Positions 16,677-26,182 are shown, counted from the stretch's first letter. The stretch is DNA of 37,903 nt from a bacterium (GCA_023139105.1 JAGLOF010000092.1:1-37903); one strand, 5' to 3'. Translations and numbers: made by a program. The notes: generated by a model from the letters alone, not told the origin.

Positions 16677-18341
16677 CTATTTAAGTGATGTAAGATACAG
16701 CTCTTTATTCATCAGGATTTCCATTGATTTCGTAATAACGGGATCATATGACAATCCTATTTGCGTGGCCCTTGATACGCCAAAGTATTTCATATTAAGT
16801 TCCTGGCGGAGGAATAAAGCAATATCCTTGCGAGAGGCTTCAAAGATCTCATCTTTGGTCTTCTTCAGACCAGCTTCCAGAGATTCAATCTGTCCGATCA
16901 GGGCAGGGTTATAACCACTTTCAATGATCTCTTCTTTGAAACGATCCAGCATTGCTTCAATAGGATGTTTAAATTCATAGTCCCGGGTTTTCAGAAATGC
17001 TCTGAATTCATCAACCAGCACTTGATCTATTTCAAAATCTTCGGTGATTCCCGGGTGGGCATTAGCATATTTAACTGCAAAGTTAAAGAACAAAGACTTT
17101 CTGCGCATGTCTACGGATATTGCTGTTAATAATGGTAGTTCAACACAAAGATCCGGGGCAATTCCACCTCCACCATATACGCTTCTTCCGGCAGCGGTTT
17201 TGTATTCTTTGTCTTTATTTATTGATGTGTTTTTTGACCAATTAGAGTATTGCCGTTTTTGTATACATCTCCCGCTGGGAGTATAATATTTAGCAGTGGT
17301 CATTTTCAGAGTTGCATTTTTAGCAGAAGGCAAATTGAATACGGATTGCACTAGTCCTTTTCCAAAGGTTGTATCACCAACAACGACAGCGCGATCATTG
17401 TCCTGGATGGCTCCGGCTACAATTTCGGAAGCAGAAGCACTGAATCTATTTACAAGAACTATCAGTTCGCCATCATTTTTACCCCACACAGGATCATTGG
17501 GAGAGTCATATGTCTGGTGAGACCGTTCGCTTCGTCCTCGTGTAGAGACAATCTTTTTCCCCTTGGCCAGAAAAAGATCAGATACTTCAATGCCAGCACC
17601 AAGAATACCACCCGGATTGGAACGTAGATCAAAAATTAATTTCTTCATTCCAAGTGCTTTTAATTCTTCTATATGGCCCTTAACCTCTTTACCGACATTG
17701 CTGGAAAAACGTGTTAGATTAATATAACCGACCTCATCATTTATCATTCCGGAGAAACGTACATCAATAACCTTTATACGATCTCGAACCAGGCGGAATG
17801 TCAATGGTTTTGATTCACCGGCACGACGGATTTTAAGTGTAACTTCTGTTCCTACTTTTCCTCTTATGCGATTTGCAGTATCATCGAAATCAAGATCTCT
17901 TGTGATGACATCGTCAACCTCCAGGATAATATCTCCTTCGTGAAGCCCTGCTCTGGCTGCCGGTGTTCCGATAAACGGCGGATCGCTGACAGTGACGATC
18001 TTGTCCCTATATTGTAGGGGGAGACCTACGCCACCATAATTCCCATCAGTTAAAATTTGAAGCTGTGTACGGTTTTCATTTACAAGATAGGCCGTATAGG
18101 GGTCAAGCGTGTTTAACATGCCGCTGACAGCCGCCTCAAAAAATTCTTCATGATCAATTTCATCAACATAGTGAAAAAGAGCTGCTGTATAAATGTTTTT
18201 GATCAGGGGGAATTTTTCGTTGAGTAGCTTATATAGATTTTTATCTGAACGTGCGTTGATCCACAACATCATAGCAATAGCGGATCCGCATATCAGAAGA
18301 GTCCATCTCAATCTGGGTAGAAAATTACGTGATTGTCTCAT
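16677..18341 (-). CDS. C-terminal-processing (S41) protease, CtpA-like
   Basis: A 554-residue periplasmic serine protease, anchored by one N-terminal membrane segment (about 12-28). A PDZ domain (about 100-175, with GGVGLPL and AGLHEGDIILEVDD) feeds substrates to the S41 core. The core holds DLRSNPGGIL (238-247), the nucleophile in SASASE (301-306) and the catalytic Lys328 in FGKG. The region after about residue 370 is a family-typical helical tail. CtpA enzymes trim protein C-termini or degrade envelope proteins. The ATG at 18341 has GAGG upstream and lies 9 nt after tmk, so it is the last gene of the long operon before the 18-bp hairpin. Confidence 0.93.
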   Translation of the reverse strand: MRQSRNFLPRLRWTLLICGSAIAMMLWINARSDKNLYKLLNEKFPLIKNIYTAALFHYVDEIDHEEFFEAAVSGMLNTLDPYTAYLVNENRTQLQILTDGNYGGVGLPLQYRDKIVTVSDPPFIGTPAARAGLHEGDIILEVDDVITRDLDFDDTANRIRGKVGTEVTLKIRRAGESKPLTFRLVRDRIKVIDVRFSGMINDEVGYINLTRFSSNVGKEVKGHIEELKALGMKKLIFDLRSNPGGILGAGIEVSDLFLAKGKKIVSTRGRSERSHQTYDSPNDPVWGKNDGELIVLVNRFSASASEIVAGAIQDNDRAVVVGDTTFGKGLVQSVFNLPSAKNATLKMTTAKYYTPSGRCIQKRQYSNWSKNTSINKDKEYKTAAGRSVYGGGGIAPDLCVELPLLTAISVDMRRKSLFFNFAVKYANAHPGITEDFEIDQVLVDEFRAFLKTRDYEFKHPIEAMLDRFKEEIIESGYNPALIGQIESLEAGLKKTKDEIFEASRKDIALFLRQELNMKYFGVSRATQIGLSYDPVITKSMEILMNKELYLTSLK

Positions 18342-18350
18342 TTAATTACC

Positions 18351-19013
18351 TCATACTTGGCCGAAGGGATTTATGTGATCAATATTTTTAAACGCATCCA
18401 ACCCTATGGTTTGTTCCAATTGATCCGGAGATGCAGTACCATCCAGCCAAAGAAAGCGTTCGGGTGCCGCATCCGTCATCTTCCTGTAACCTTCACGGAT
18501 ATCAGCATAAAATTGTCGTGCTTCCGATTCAAGTCTGTCTGCCTTGGTACCAGCTCTGCGCTTAAGCGATTCATCCCAGGGTATATCTAAAATATAAGTT
18601 CGATGCGGTGTTATACCATGAGATCCTATATCATTGGCTTTACCTATCAATTCAAGTGAAAGGCCTCGGCCATATCCTTGATAGGCAGTTGTTGAATCAT
18701 AAAATCTGTCGCAGATGACAATGTCTCCACGTGAGAGCGCGGGTTTAATCTTTTCAGCCACCACCTGTGATCTTGCTGCCTCATAGAGCAATAGTTCTGT
18801 AACCGAATCCATGGCATTGTGCCGCAAATCCAGTAAAATATTGCGTATTGCCTCTGATATTTGAGTACCGCCCGGGTCTCTCAATTGTAATACATTATAT
18901 CCGTGATCTCTCAGGCGTCGAGTTAATGCCTCCGACTGAAGGGACTTACCGGAACCATCAAGACCTTCAAAGCTAAAAAACAGGCCCTTAGAAAGTTTCA
19001 GGCTTGATTGCAT
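18351..19013 (-). CDS. tmk: Thymidylate kinase
   Basis: A 220-residue kinase that converts dTMP to dTDP for DNA synthesis. The P-loop is FEGLDGSGKS (15-24), followed by RDPGGTQISE for substrate binding, the DRFYDSTTAYQGYGRG motif, and a lid region with RAGTKADRLE. The ATG at 19013 is used, 30 nt downstream of the transporter gene stop. The C-terminus (INPFGQV) is slightly longer than in many homologues. Confidence 0.95.
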   Translation of the reverse strand: MQSSLKLSKGLFFSFEGLDGSGKSLQSEALTRRLRDHGYNVLQLRDPGGTQISEAIRNILLDLRHNAMDSVTELLLYEAARSQVVAEKIKPALSRGDIVICDRFYDSTTAYQGYGRGLSLELIGKANDIGSHGITPHRTYILDIPWDESLKRRAGTKADRLESEARQFYADIREGYRKMTDAAPERFLWLDGTASPDQLEQTIGLDAFKNIDHINPFGQV

Positions 19014-19043
19014 TTTTACAACTCTATTTTATTTTATACCGGG

Positions 19044-20450
19044 TCAAATACGGATCAGTTTCCATTTTCCGCTTTTGAAACGGGAGTAATTGATGATGCT
19101 CTTAATGATCTCATCAGCACATTGAACACCCCATATACCAATAAGACCAAAGTGAATTATAAATGTACCAACATAGTTAGAACCTAATTCAAACACGAGT
19201 ACTGTGATTATATTGATCCACATAAGCCATTGAATATCTCCGGCCCCTCGCAGGCTGCCAGTGATAACGGTATTCATAGCCTTTGGCGCTTGTACAAGTG
19301 CAAAAACAAAAAAGACCGATTGTATGCTGAAGGCCGTGATTGAAATATCTTCTTTTCTTATGAAGAGATGCATCATCTCCTTATAGAAAAGTACCATCAA
19401 TGTGAGAACAATCAAACCGAAGACAAGAACAATACGTTGTGTCATACGGGATGTATGCTCAGCCCTGTGATGGGCATTGGCTCCTATGTTTTGTCCTACC
19501 TGTGTCATTGCAGCCAGACCAAAGCCCAGGTAGAACATGGACAATACACCCTGTATTCTTAAAAAAATCTGATGAATTGCCAGTTCGTTTATGCCCATCG
19601 TAGCCACAAAACCGGTAACAATCAGCTGGCCGCCAGACCACACCATCTGTTCAACTGTAGTTGGCAGGCCCATTTTAAATAATAATTTAAAACTCTCCCA
19701 TCGTGGCGTTGTAATTTCACTGAATGCAAGAAACAATGTGCATTTTCGTCGTCTTAAAAAGATAAGAGACATGGCAAAACCCAGTGAATGAGCTATTACC
19801 ATTGCAATTGCTGCACCGCGAACCTCAAGTCTGGCAAAGCCAAACCATCCGTAAATCAGGATAGGGGTCAAGATAGCATTGGTCAAATTCATGGTCAGGT
19901 TTATTTTCATTGAGACATGTGTGTCTCCTGCGCCGCGTATTAATCCGACACAGACAAAATTTGTGACCATGATGGGAGTAGCCAGTGCAACTATTCTAAG
20001 ATATTGAATACCGGATTCAATACCGGAGATAGATTGCGCTGAAACAGAAGTTAATATCTCCTGTTCACGGATTATTTGAAAAAGTTGTGGAGCTCCGAAA
20101 TACCAGATTATTCCAATGGGGATAGAAAGCAGAAACGAAGCCATAACAGATTGGCCGAAAATGTGATTTGCCCCCCACCTGTCTTTGGAACCAAGGTGAC
20201 GGTTAATAACAATAATCGAACCCATGACAAAAGTCAGCAATAAAGTCATGGTAACCAAAATGATCTGTAGTGCAAAGCCAACGCCGCCCAGAGCAGCCGC
20301 GCTGAGCCTTCCTATAAATACTGCTTCAATGAGCCACATTACCGGCTGCGATGCGAGGTCTAAAGCAGCCGGTAATGATGTTTTTAAAATGGATCGAATG
20401 TTTGCCCGTTGGCTCAATCGTAATATTCCAGACCCAGATGTGTAATACAC
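19044..20450 (-). CDS. MATE-family transporter
   Basis: A membrane protein of up to 468 residues with about 12 hydrophobic segments in two similar halves, as in MATE exporters. The N-half has AALDLASQPVMWLIEAVFIGRL and ALGGVGFALQ; the second half has MGLPTTVEQMVW and GAGDIQWLMWIN; GLIRGAGDTH closes the first half. Such proteins export cationic drugs, toxins or lipid precursors using ion gradients; the cargo here is unknown. The start is uncertain: GTG at 20450 overlaps the end of the inositol-phosphate synthase gene by 37 nt, while a TTG at 20417 overlaps that gene's TGA in a TTGA junction typical of coupled translation. The position after inositol-lipid genes is suggestive only. Confidence 0.9.
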   Translation of the reverse strand: MYYTSGSGILRLSQRANIRSILKTSLPAALDLASQPVMWLIEAVFIGRLSAAALGGVGFALQIILVTMTLLLTFVMGSIIVINRHLGSKDRWGANHIFGQSVMASFLLSIPIGIIWYFGAPQLFQIIREQEILTSVSAQSISGIESGIQYLRIVALATPIMVTNFVCVGLIRGAGDTHVSMKINLTMNLTNAILTPILIYGWFGFARLEVRGAAIAMVIAHSLGFAMSLIFLRRRKCTLFLAFSEITTPRWESFKLLFKMGLPTTVEQMVWSGGQLIVTGFVATMGINELAIHQIFLRIQGVLSMFYLGFGLAAMTQVGQNIGANAHHRAEHTSRMTQRIVLVFGLIVLTLMVLFYKEMMHLFIRKEDISITAFSIQSVFFVFALVQAPKAMNTVITGSLRGAGDIQWLMWINIITVLVFELGSNYVGTFIIHFGLIGIWGVQCADEIIKSIINYSRFKSGKWKLIRI

Positions 20451-21730
20451 TCTTCACCCATCATATAACGCAGGGTGTTTTTAAACTTCATGAGCTGAAT
20501 GAAAAGATCGTGTTCCGGGTAGAGGTCCGGAGCTGTCATGGGGCTCTTAAAGAGAAGTGAGAACCACTCCTGTGTTCCCGACATACCGGCACGTTTTGCC
20601 AGATCGAGGAACATTACAAGGTCGAGTACGATTGGTGCAGCCAGAATGGAGTCACGGCAGAGAAAATTAATCTTGATCTGCATGGGATAGTTCATCCAGC
20701 CGAAGATATCGATATTGTCCCAGCCTTCTTTATTGTCACCATGGGGTGGGTAGTAGTTGATACGCACCTTGTGGTAGAAGTCTTTATATAGTTCAGGATA
20801 GACATCGGGTTGCAGTATGTATTCCAGAACCGAGAGCTTGGACTCTTCTTTTGTCTTGAATGATTCGGGATCATCAAGAACTTCACCGTCACGGTTACCC
20901 AGGATATTTGTAGAAAACCATCCTCTGAGACCAAGCAGGCGAGCCTTGAGTCCGGGTGCCAGGATAGTTTTCATCAGCGTCTGTCCGGTCTTGAAATCTT
21001 TACCGACAATGGGAACACCATTTTGTTTGGCAAGGTCTTCCATTGCCGGAATATCTGCTGAGAGGTTGGGGGCACCATTTGCAAAGGGAACACCCATCTT
21101 CAGTGCGGCATAGACATAGATCATGGAGCTGGCAATATTGATGTCGTTATTGCGCAGGCCATTTTCAAATGCTTCCAATGTCTGATGAACAGGCTGTGGC
21201 GTAATAAAAATTTCAGTAGAAGCACACCATATCATTACGCAGCGATCTACACCGTTTTCATCTTTGAAATTCTGGATATCATCCATGAGCTGTTGGGCCA
21301 GATCCATCTTGGTCTTACCCTCTTTGACCCATGTACCATTGAGCTTTTTGACATAGTGTTGATCAAACACAGCCTTCATGGGTTTGATCTTTTCGAGACG
21401 TGGTTTCAACGTTTCAAGATCCTGATGGTTCAGAACTCCCGCTTTCTTGGCGGCTTCATAACCATTATCCTCAAATAAATCCCAGCCACCTATTACAAGG
21501 TCTTCAGGTGTTGCAAGTGGAACAAAATCTTTGATTTTAGGAACACGGTTGTCTGTACGTTTACCCAGCCTGATTGTACCGGTCTGTGAAAGACTGCCAA
21601 CAGGTGCGTGCAGTCCGGATACAATAGATTCGATACCGGCAATAAATGTTGTACCAATGGCACCAAGACCGGGAATCAATACACCTAATTTTCCTTTTGG
21701 CTCTTCAATTTTTAAAGGTTTTAAACTCAA
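20414..21730 (-). CDS. ino1: Inositol-3-phosphate synthase
   Basis: A 438-residue NAD-dependent enzyme converting glucose 6-phosphate to 1D-myo-inositol 3-phosphate, the first step of inositol-lipid synthesis. The Rossmann motif is GVLIPGLGAIGTTF (16-29). The conserved core has SMIYVYAALKMGVPFANGAPN, the GKDFKTGQTLMKT segment and FLCRDSILAAPIVLDL. The start is a TTG at 21730, but it is preceded at ideal distance by AAGGAGG, the best ribosome site in this operon, so I trust it. It follows panD by 24 nt. Together with the phosphatidyltransferase two genes upstream it forms a likely inositol-phospholipid module. Confidence 0.95.
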   Translation of the reverse strand: MSLKPLKIEEPKGKLGVLIPGLGAIGTTFIAGIESIVSGLHAPVGSLSQTGTIRLGKRTDNRVPKIKDFVPLATPEDLVIGGWDLFEDNGYEAAKKAGVLNHQDLETLKPRLEKIKPMKAVFDQHYVKKLNGTWVKEGKTKMDLAQQLMDDIQNFKDENGVDRCVMIWCASTEIFITPQPVHQTLEAFENGLRNNDINIASSMIYVYAALKMGVPFANGAPNLSADIPAMEDLAKQNGVPIVGKDFKTGQTLMKTILAPGLKARLLGLRGWFSTNILGNRDGEVLDDPESFKTKEESKLSVLEYILQPDVYPELYKDFYHKVRINYYPPHGDNKEGWDNIDIFGWMNYPMQIKINFLCRDSILAAPIVLDLVMFLDLAKRAGMSGTQEWFSLLFKSPMTAPDLYPEHDLFIQLMKFKNTLRYMMGEECITHLGLEYYD

Positions 21731-21754
21731 AATGTACCTCCTTGGTTTACATGT

Positions 21755-22111
21755 TTACGGTGTCACCGATTTGATTTTATTATTTTCATCAACTAATACG
21801 ATTGATGGTGACACTGTCTTGGCCTCTTCCTCGCTAACAAGACCGTAAGATAGGATAATAATCGGGTCGCCAACTTGCGTTAATCGCGCAATGGCCCCGT
21901 TCATGACAATTTCGCCACTGCCTTTTTTTCCTTTTATAACATAAGTTTCGGCTCTGGCTCCATTGGCAATGTTTAAAACGTGGACTTTTTCCCAGGGCAG
22001 AATTCCTGAGGCGTCCAGTAAATCTTCATCGATTCCAATACTTCCCTCATAATTAAGATCTGCATCGGTTACGATGGCACGCTGAATCTTGGCACGTAAG
22101 ACCTGGAGCAT
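21755..22111 (-). CDS. panD: Aspartate 1-decarboxylase precursor
   Basis: A 118-residue pyruvoyl enzyme making beta-alanine for pantothenate and CoA. The self-cleavage site Gly-Ser is in NYEGSIGID (about 22-30), cut to give the pyruvoyl group. The conserved [10 protein letters not shown] and NGAIARL segments follow. The C-terminus ([19 protein letters not shown]) is complete. The ATG at 22111 is chosen because it matches the usual MLxxxLxAKIxRA start; a GTG directly before it (22114) is also possible. It lies between the two inositol-lipid genes, 6 nt after the phosphatidyltransferase stop. Confidence 0.95.
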   Translation of the reverse strand: MLQVLRAKIQRAIVTDADLNYEGSIGIDEDLLDASGILPWEKVHVLNIANGARAETYVIKGKKGSGEIVMNGAIARLTQVGDPIIILSYGLVSEEEAKTVSPSIVLVDENNKIKSVTP

Positions 22112-22117
22112 CACTAC

Positions 22118-22753
22118 CTAGCTCCCTTCTGTATCAGTGCTGGTATTTTCCTGGTCCTGCTGCCATACATGTACAATACGATGAATAGCGGTGACATTGG
22201 AAAGAATGGCAATTATCCACACTGCTATTATAAGTGCTTCTAATCCAATTAAACCACCGATTCCTAAGAGCAATAGTCTTTCGGCTCTCTGCATGATGCC
22301 GACTTTACAATCAAAACCCAGGCCTTCTGCACGAGCGCGTACATAACTTACCATCAACGATCCGCCAAGGCTCATGGCAACAGCAACTGTTGGCAGGTGG
22401 TTTCCGGTAGAGATGAAAAAGTATGCCAGACCAAAGAAGAATACTACTTCGGAGTAGCGGTCAAGTGTTGAATCATACAATGCACCGAACTTTGTGACCT
22501 TGTTACTTTCACGGGCAAGTTTTCCATCTACTGTATCCAACACGCCTGATAAGAGAATGAATACAGCGGCCAGTCTAAGCTGTCCGGTAGCTGCAAAATA
22601 TGCCGATACAATTCCCATAATGAAACTGACAGTAGTGAAGGTGTTGGGATTCATGTCCAGGCGTCGGGCCAATGTAGTAAACGGGCTGAGCAGAGCGTAA
22701 TAGACGTTCTTCACAGCTTCAGGAATCGGCTCTCTGGTTTTTGCCTCATTCAT
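22118..22753 (-). CDS. CDP-alcohol phosphatidyltransferase, probable phosphatidylinositol(-phosphate) synthase
   Basis: A 211-residue membrane enzyme with the full CDP-alcohol transferase signature D-x2-DG-x2-AR-x8-G-x3-D-x3-D in LDTVDGKLAR and FGALYDSTLD. Several hydrophobic segments surround it. The family joins CDP-diacylglycerol to an alcohol. Members use glycerol phosphate, inositol or inositol phosphate. Two genes away lies an inositol-phosphate synthase, and similar pairs in Bacteroides make phosphatidylinositol, so an inositol lipid is the best guess. The start overlaps the rsmI end by 8 nt. PgsA-type phosphatidylglycerophosphate synthase is the main alternative. Confidence 0.85.
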   Translation of the reverse strand: MNEAKTREPIPEAVKNVYYALLSPFTTLARRLDMNPNTFTTVSFIMGIVSAYFAATGQLRLAAVFILLSGVLDTVDGKLARESNKVTKFGALYDSTLDRYSEVVFFFGLAYFFISTGNHLPTVAVAMSLGGSLMVSYVRARAEGLGFDCKVGIMQRAERLLLLGIGGLIGLEALIIAVWIIAILSNVTAIHRIVHVWQQDQENTSTDTEGS

Positions 22754-23456
22754 ATCTTTTCTTCTTTCCTTGTCCTTGAATGATGATTACGCATTCACCC
22801 TTGATCGTGGTGTTTTCCGATTGTGCTGCCAATTGGCCCAGGGTTCCGCGTATACACTCTTCGAACTTTTTTGTGATTTCCCTGGCTATGACAGCCGGTC
22901 GATCCCCCAGATGCGTATGAAGATCTGTAAGCGTACGCATTAATTTGCGAGGTGACTCATAAATTATAATCGACCTGGGTTCATCAACCAGGGTTTTTAG
23001 TCTGGTTTGCCTGCCCTTTTTAGGGGGCAAAAAACCCTCAAACACAAATCTGTCTGTTGGCAAACCCGAAGCGACCAGGGCTGCAATTGCCGCTGTTGGT
23101 CCAGGTATGGGAGAGATTGTAATGTCTTGTGATATAGCGGCTCTGACAAGATAGAATGCCGGATCGCTTATTCCCGGTGTCCCGGCGTCAGTTACAACAG
23201 CAATGTTTTTACCGGTCTTGAGATATTCCAGCAGGCGTGGAGTTTTACCTTCTTTATTATGGTCATGATAACTCTCCATCCGTGCTTGAATATCAAAGTG
23301 CTGCAGTAAACGACCTGTGTGCCGTGTATCTTCTGCGGCAATATAATCGACTTCACGTAAAATTCTTATTGCCCTGAAACTCATGTCTTCCAGGTTTCCG
23401 ATAGGAGTGCTGACAAGAAACAGCGTTCCATATCGGGAAGAAGGTGCGTCAATCAT
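22746..23456 (-). CDS. rsmI: 16S rRNA (cytidine1402-2'-O)-methyltransferase
   Basis: A 236-residue SAM-dependent methyltransferase that 2'-O-methylates C1402 in the ribosomal decoding centre. Typical motifs are LVSTPIGNLEDMSFRA (14-29), VDYIAAEDTRHTGRLL, VTDAGTPGISDPA and PIPGPTAAIAALVASGLPTD, followed by FLPPKKGRQ. The start ATG at 23456 shares its A with the TGA stop of the preceding dehydrogenase gene (TGATG), so translation is coupled. Confidence 0.95.
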   Translation of the reverse strand: MIDAPSSRYGTLFLVSTPIGNLEDMSFRAIRILREVDYIAAEDTRHTGRLLQHFDIQARMESYHDHNKEGKTPRLLEYLKTGKNIAVVTDAGTPGISDPAFYLVRAAISQDITISPIPGPTAAIAALVASGLPTDRFVFEGFLPPKKGRQTRLKTLVDEPRSIIIYESPRKLMRTLTDLHTHLGDRPAVIAREITKKFEECIRGTLGQLAAQSENTTIKGECVIIIQGQGKKKRYE

Positions 23457-24772
23457 CAGTCGACTACTTTTTCCGTAAAAACCACTCCCATGGATTCCAG
23501 TTCGTTCAGTACAGGTTCATAGATCTCGCGATCAACCGGTATACGAACGCCGACTTCATTGATTTTGCCCTCTAATATCAAACGTACGGCAATAGCGGCC
23601 GGCAGGCTGACAGTACGAGCCATGGCCGAATCTCCATCAGGAATTCCATATTCAATCAATGTACTTGTAATCTGTTCAATCTTACCATTGGGAAAAGTTG
23701 CTTCAAAATCATGATGAAGAACGACCATATCGCGTTCTCCTTTATCATACTGCATCTTTTCAAGTAATCTTGCAGATATAACATCTATTACTGTCTGCTG
23801 GTCCGGAAGAGGCTCATCAGAAAAAAGTCCCAACCATTTCATGCGTTCCATTATTGCTTTATCTGTAACGCCTAATAATTTAGCAACAGAATCTTGAAGA
23901 TTTATATCATGCACCACGCCTGCAAGTTCAGCTGTAAGCGATGCATAGCTCCTACCCACAAGGTCATGGCGCTCTTCAAGATTAAGATATCCCAGATCTA
24001 CCAAAGCTTTCCAGGTTTCACACCATCCGGGATAACGTAATGTACCTCGATACAGAGAATAAATACCCTTGAGACCGTAGATCTCTCGATATGGCATTGA
24101 GTCACGATTGGGATAGGCGGATAATGTACCTATGGTATCAAAGTCCAGATCCCAGGTATGGGTGAACAGATCTTCAGATGCAATATCTACTGTCTGGCCT
24201 TCTCTTAAATATTTAGCCGAATTGCGACCAGCCAGAACAACACCCTTGGGACTCCAGCTAAATTTGTATCCCAGGGGATTGGTATTAGCCTCTGGTGCAG
24301 GAAGACCGCCGCAATAAGAGTAGAAAGAAGATATCTTGCCGCCGCGTCTCTCTACATCGTGAATGATGCGCATTGCAGACATATGATCAATGCCGGGATC
24401 AAGGCCTATTTCATTGAGAATCAAGACACCGGCATCTTTGGCGGACTGATCCATATCTTTCATGGCCGGAGAAACATATGAGGCCGTGACCATATTTTTC
24501 TTTTCGGCAATACAAATTTTTGCAACGATCGGATGATATGTATATGGAACCAGAGAGACAACAAGATCAGCTTTTTTTATCAAAGCACCCAGTGCGTCAT
24601 TGTCATTTACATCCAGCAAAGCCGAGCTTCCGCGTACATGTCCTGATATTAATGCATCGGCTCTGGCCTGATCTACATCCGCCAATACTATCGATATGTT
24701 GTCCCTGGCCAACAAATAGTCAACCATGGGCCGGGTAACCATACCCGCACCTAAAATTAAAACATTATTCAT
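23456..24772 (-). CDS. Saccharopine dehydrogenase (LYS9-like, glutamate-forming)
   Basis: A 438-residue NAD(P)-dependent enzyme of the saccharopine dehydrogenase family. It opens with NVLILGAGMVTRPMVDYL (3-20). SLVPYTYHPIVAKICIAEKKN, LNEIGLDPGIDHM and the FYSYCGGLPAPEANTNPLGYK block match the C-terminal half of animal and plant aminoadipate-semialdehyde synthase and yeast Lys9. It would split saccharopine into glutamate and aminoadipate semialdehyde. Of two ATGs, the one at 24772 has AGGA at better spacing; the other is at 24778. It begins 8 nt after the upstream LKR-like gene, its expected pathway partner. Confidence 0.9.
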   Translation of the reverse strand: MNNVLILGAGMVTRPMVDYLLARDNISIVLADVDQARADALISGHVRGSSALLDVNDNDALGALIKKADLVVSLVPYTYHPIVAKICIAEKKNMVTASYVSPAMKDMDQSAKDAGVLILNEIGLDPGIDHMSAMRIIHDVERRGGKISSFYSYCGGLPAPEANTNPLGYKFSWSPKGVVLAGRNSAKYLREGQTVDIASEDLFTHTWDLDFDTIGTLSAYPNRDSMPYREIYGLKGIYSLYRGTLRYPGWCETWKALVDLGYLNLEERHDLVGRSYASLTAELAGVVHDINLQDSVAKLLGVTDKAIMERMKWLGLFSDEPLPDQQTVIDVISARLLEKMQYDKGERDMVVLHHDFEATFPNGKIEQITSTLIEYGIPDGDSAMARTVSLPAAIAVRLILEGKINEVGVRIPVDREIYEPVLNELESMGVVFTEKVVD

Positions 24773-24780
24773 GATCATTC

Positions 24781-26094
24781 CTACAAGTATTTATTTAAAT
24801 ACTCAAAATTGGGCGTCAGCTTACCGCGGTGTAGCAGCGTACTGTGCTTAATGGGATTTGAAAAGCCCAATTCTTCCAATGGTTTGGTGTAACATGCCTT
24901 GGCAATTTCTTCAATATAAGGAAATAGACCGTCGGCAAAATGCATTGATGATTCCCGCGGTAGTTCGCAGGGAAAGTTGTCTACAGGTAGAATAACAACA
25001 CCGCGTCCTTCAAATCCATCTGTATGTGTATCATCAAAAGGATCATATACATAGGTGGGGTTGTCCGGCTGTGTTGCCCTCACTGTCGGTTCAACAGAGC
25101 CATCAATATCACATGTGATATCTCCGATGAGTTTGAGACGTGTACGACGAGAGGCCTTAAACAGCTTGAGCAATTCCTGTTTTGTTACAAGCTTGGGATA
25201 GGGGGTATCCCAGTAGATTGCATTTATCATGACGCTAAGCCACTGAAGATGTGGCGCAAAGATAGATTTATATCTCTCAGGATGGTCATAATACTCCTGG
25301 AGTTTGAAGGCGGCATGTGCGTCCTTTGGAGCATTCATATCTTCTTCACGGTATACAACTTTATACAGGTAACGGGGATCCCACTCGTTACTGTTAATAA
25401 ATGCCTCGAGATCCTCCGGTTGAATGACTTTGTGGGGCAGGATGTCAAAAATTTCCTGCGCTCCCCCGGATACATGACCGTATCCGGTAAAACCAATTAC
25501 TATCGGACCCAGCTCCATGGGCAGGCCATCACGTGCTATGAGTTCTGCAGCTTCCCTTATGTGAGTCTCGGCATCTTCAAGGCAGCTGTAGTGAAATGCC
25601 TGGCCGACTTTTTCAAAAGGAGTTTCATAGCCTTCATATTTCAGACGCTCACCCAAAGACCATAGAGAATCAATCATTCCTGCAAGACCGGCAAACCGGC
25701 CAAAGAAAAGCAGGCGGCGTCCGTTGTCATCTTCTATCTTTTCATAATCAAGCAAGGTACATTCCAGATCAGCCAGTCTCTTTAACATGGGCATGTTGTG
25801 AGCTTGTCCCTTGATGGTATGTGAGAAGAAGATATAGGTCTTACCTTTTTCAAAGATTGCCGCCGGCATCTCTTTCAGTCCGAATACAACCTGACAAGAT
25901 GAAAGATCAGACTGTATTGTGGCACCGGCTTCAGCATATTCCCCGTCTGTAAATATGCGGGTCGGTGATGGTTGCACAATACATTCAATGCCATATTCAT
26001 CCACTAAATGACGAATGTGCGTTGGGGTGATGGCTGTTCTGCGTTCCCATCTGGATTTATCTTCATGGCGAAGGCCAATTTTAAAATGACTCAT
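24781..26094 (-). CDS. Lysine-ketoglutarate reductase-like enzyme (LYS1/AASS N-half)
   Basis: A 437-residue protein of the alanine dehydrogenase/transhydrogenase fold. The start GLRHEDKSRWERRTAITP, the substrate part TYIFFSHTIKGQ and the segment LLDYEKIEDDNGRRLLFFG follow the reductase half of animal and plant aminoadipate-semialdehyde synthase much more closely than the shorter fungal Lys1. It should join lysine and 2-oxoglutarate to saccharopine with NADPH, though a biosynthetic direction cannot be excluded. The ATG at 26094 has GAGG 5 nt upstream. An 8-bp hairpin (26106-26130) lies just before the ribosome site. First gene of the long operon that runs to the protease gene. Confidence 0.88.
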   Translation of the reverse strand: MSHFKIGLRHEDKSRWERRTAITPTHIRHLVDEYGIECIVQPSPTRIFTDGEYAEAGATIQSDLSSCQVVFGLKEMPAAIFEKGKTYIFFSHTIKGQAHNMPMLKRLADLECTLLDYEKIEDDNGRRLLFFGRFAGLAGMIDSLWSLGERLKYEGYETPFEKVGQAFHYSCLEDAETHIREAAELIARDGLPMELGPIVIGFTGYGHVSGGAQEIFDILPHKVIQPEDLEAFINSNEWDPRYLYKVVYREEDMNAPKDAHAAFKLQEYYDHPERYKSIFAPHLQWLSVMINAIYWDTPYPKLVTKQELLKLFKASRRTRLKLIGDITCDIDGSVEPTVRATQPDNPTYVYDPFDDTHTDGFEGRGVVILPVDNFPCELPRESSMHFADGLFPYIEEIAKACYTKPLEELGFSNPIKHSTLLHRGKLTPNFEYLNKYL

Positions 26095-26105
26095 TTTTCC
26101 TCGTT

Positions 26106-26130
26106 TTAGTTTGGTGCAAAATCAAACTAA
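26106..26130. repeat. 8-bp hairpin before the LKR-like gene
   Basis: TTAGTTTG (26106-26113) and CAAACTAA (26123-26130) pair around a 9-nt loop, close upstream of the GAGG ribosome site of the gene starting at 26094. There is no T run. It may be a weak regulator or RNA-processing hairpin. Confidence 0.35.
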
Positions 26131-26182
26131 GGATTATAAGCAATTGAAGCCCAAAAGTCAAGCTGATCTGCTCCGGAATTGA

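Noticed and set aside
25024..25665. 213-codon plus-strand frame opposite the LKR-like gene
   Set aside because: The minus strand clearly encodes the enzyme, and this translation has no recognisable family features.
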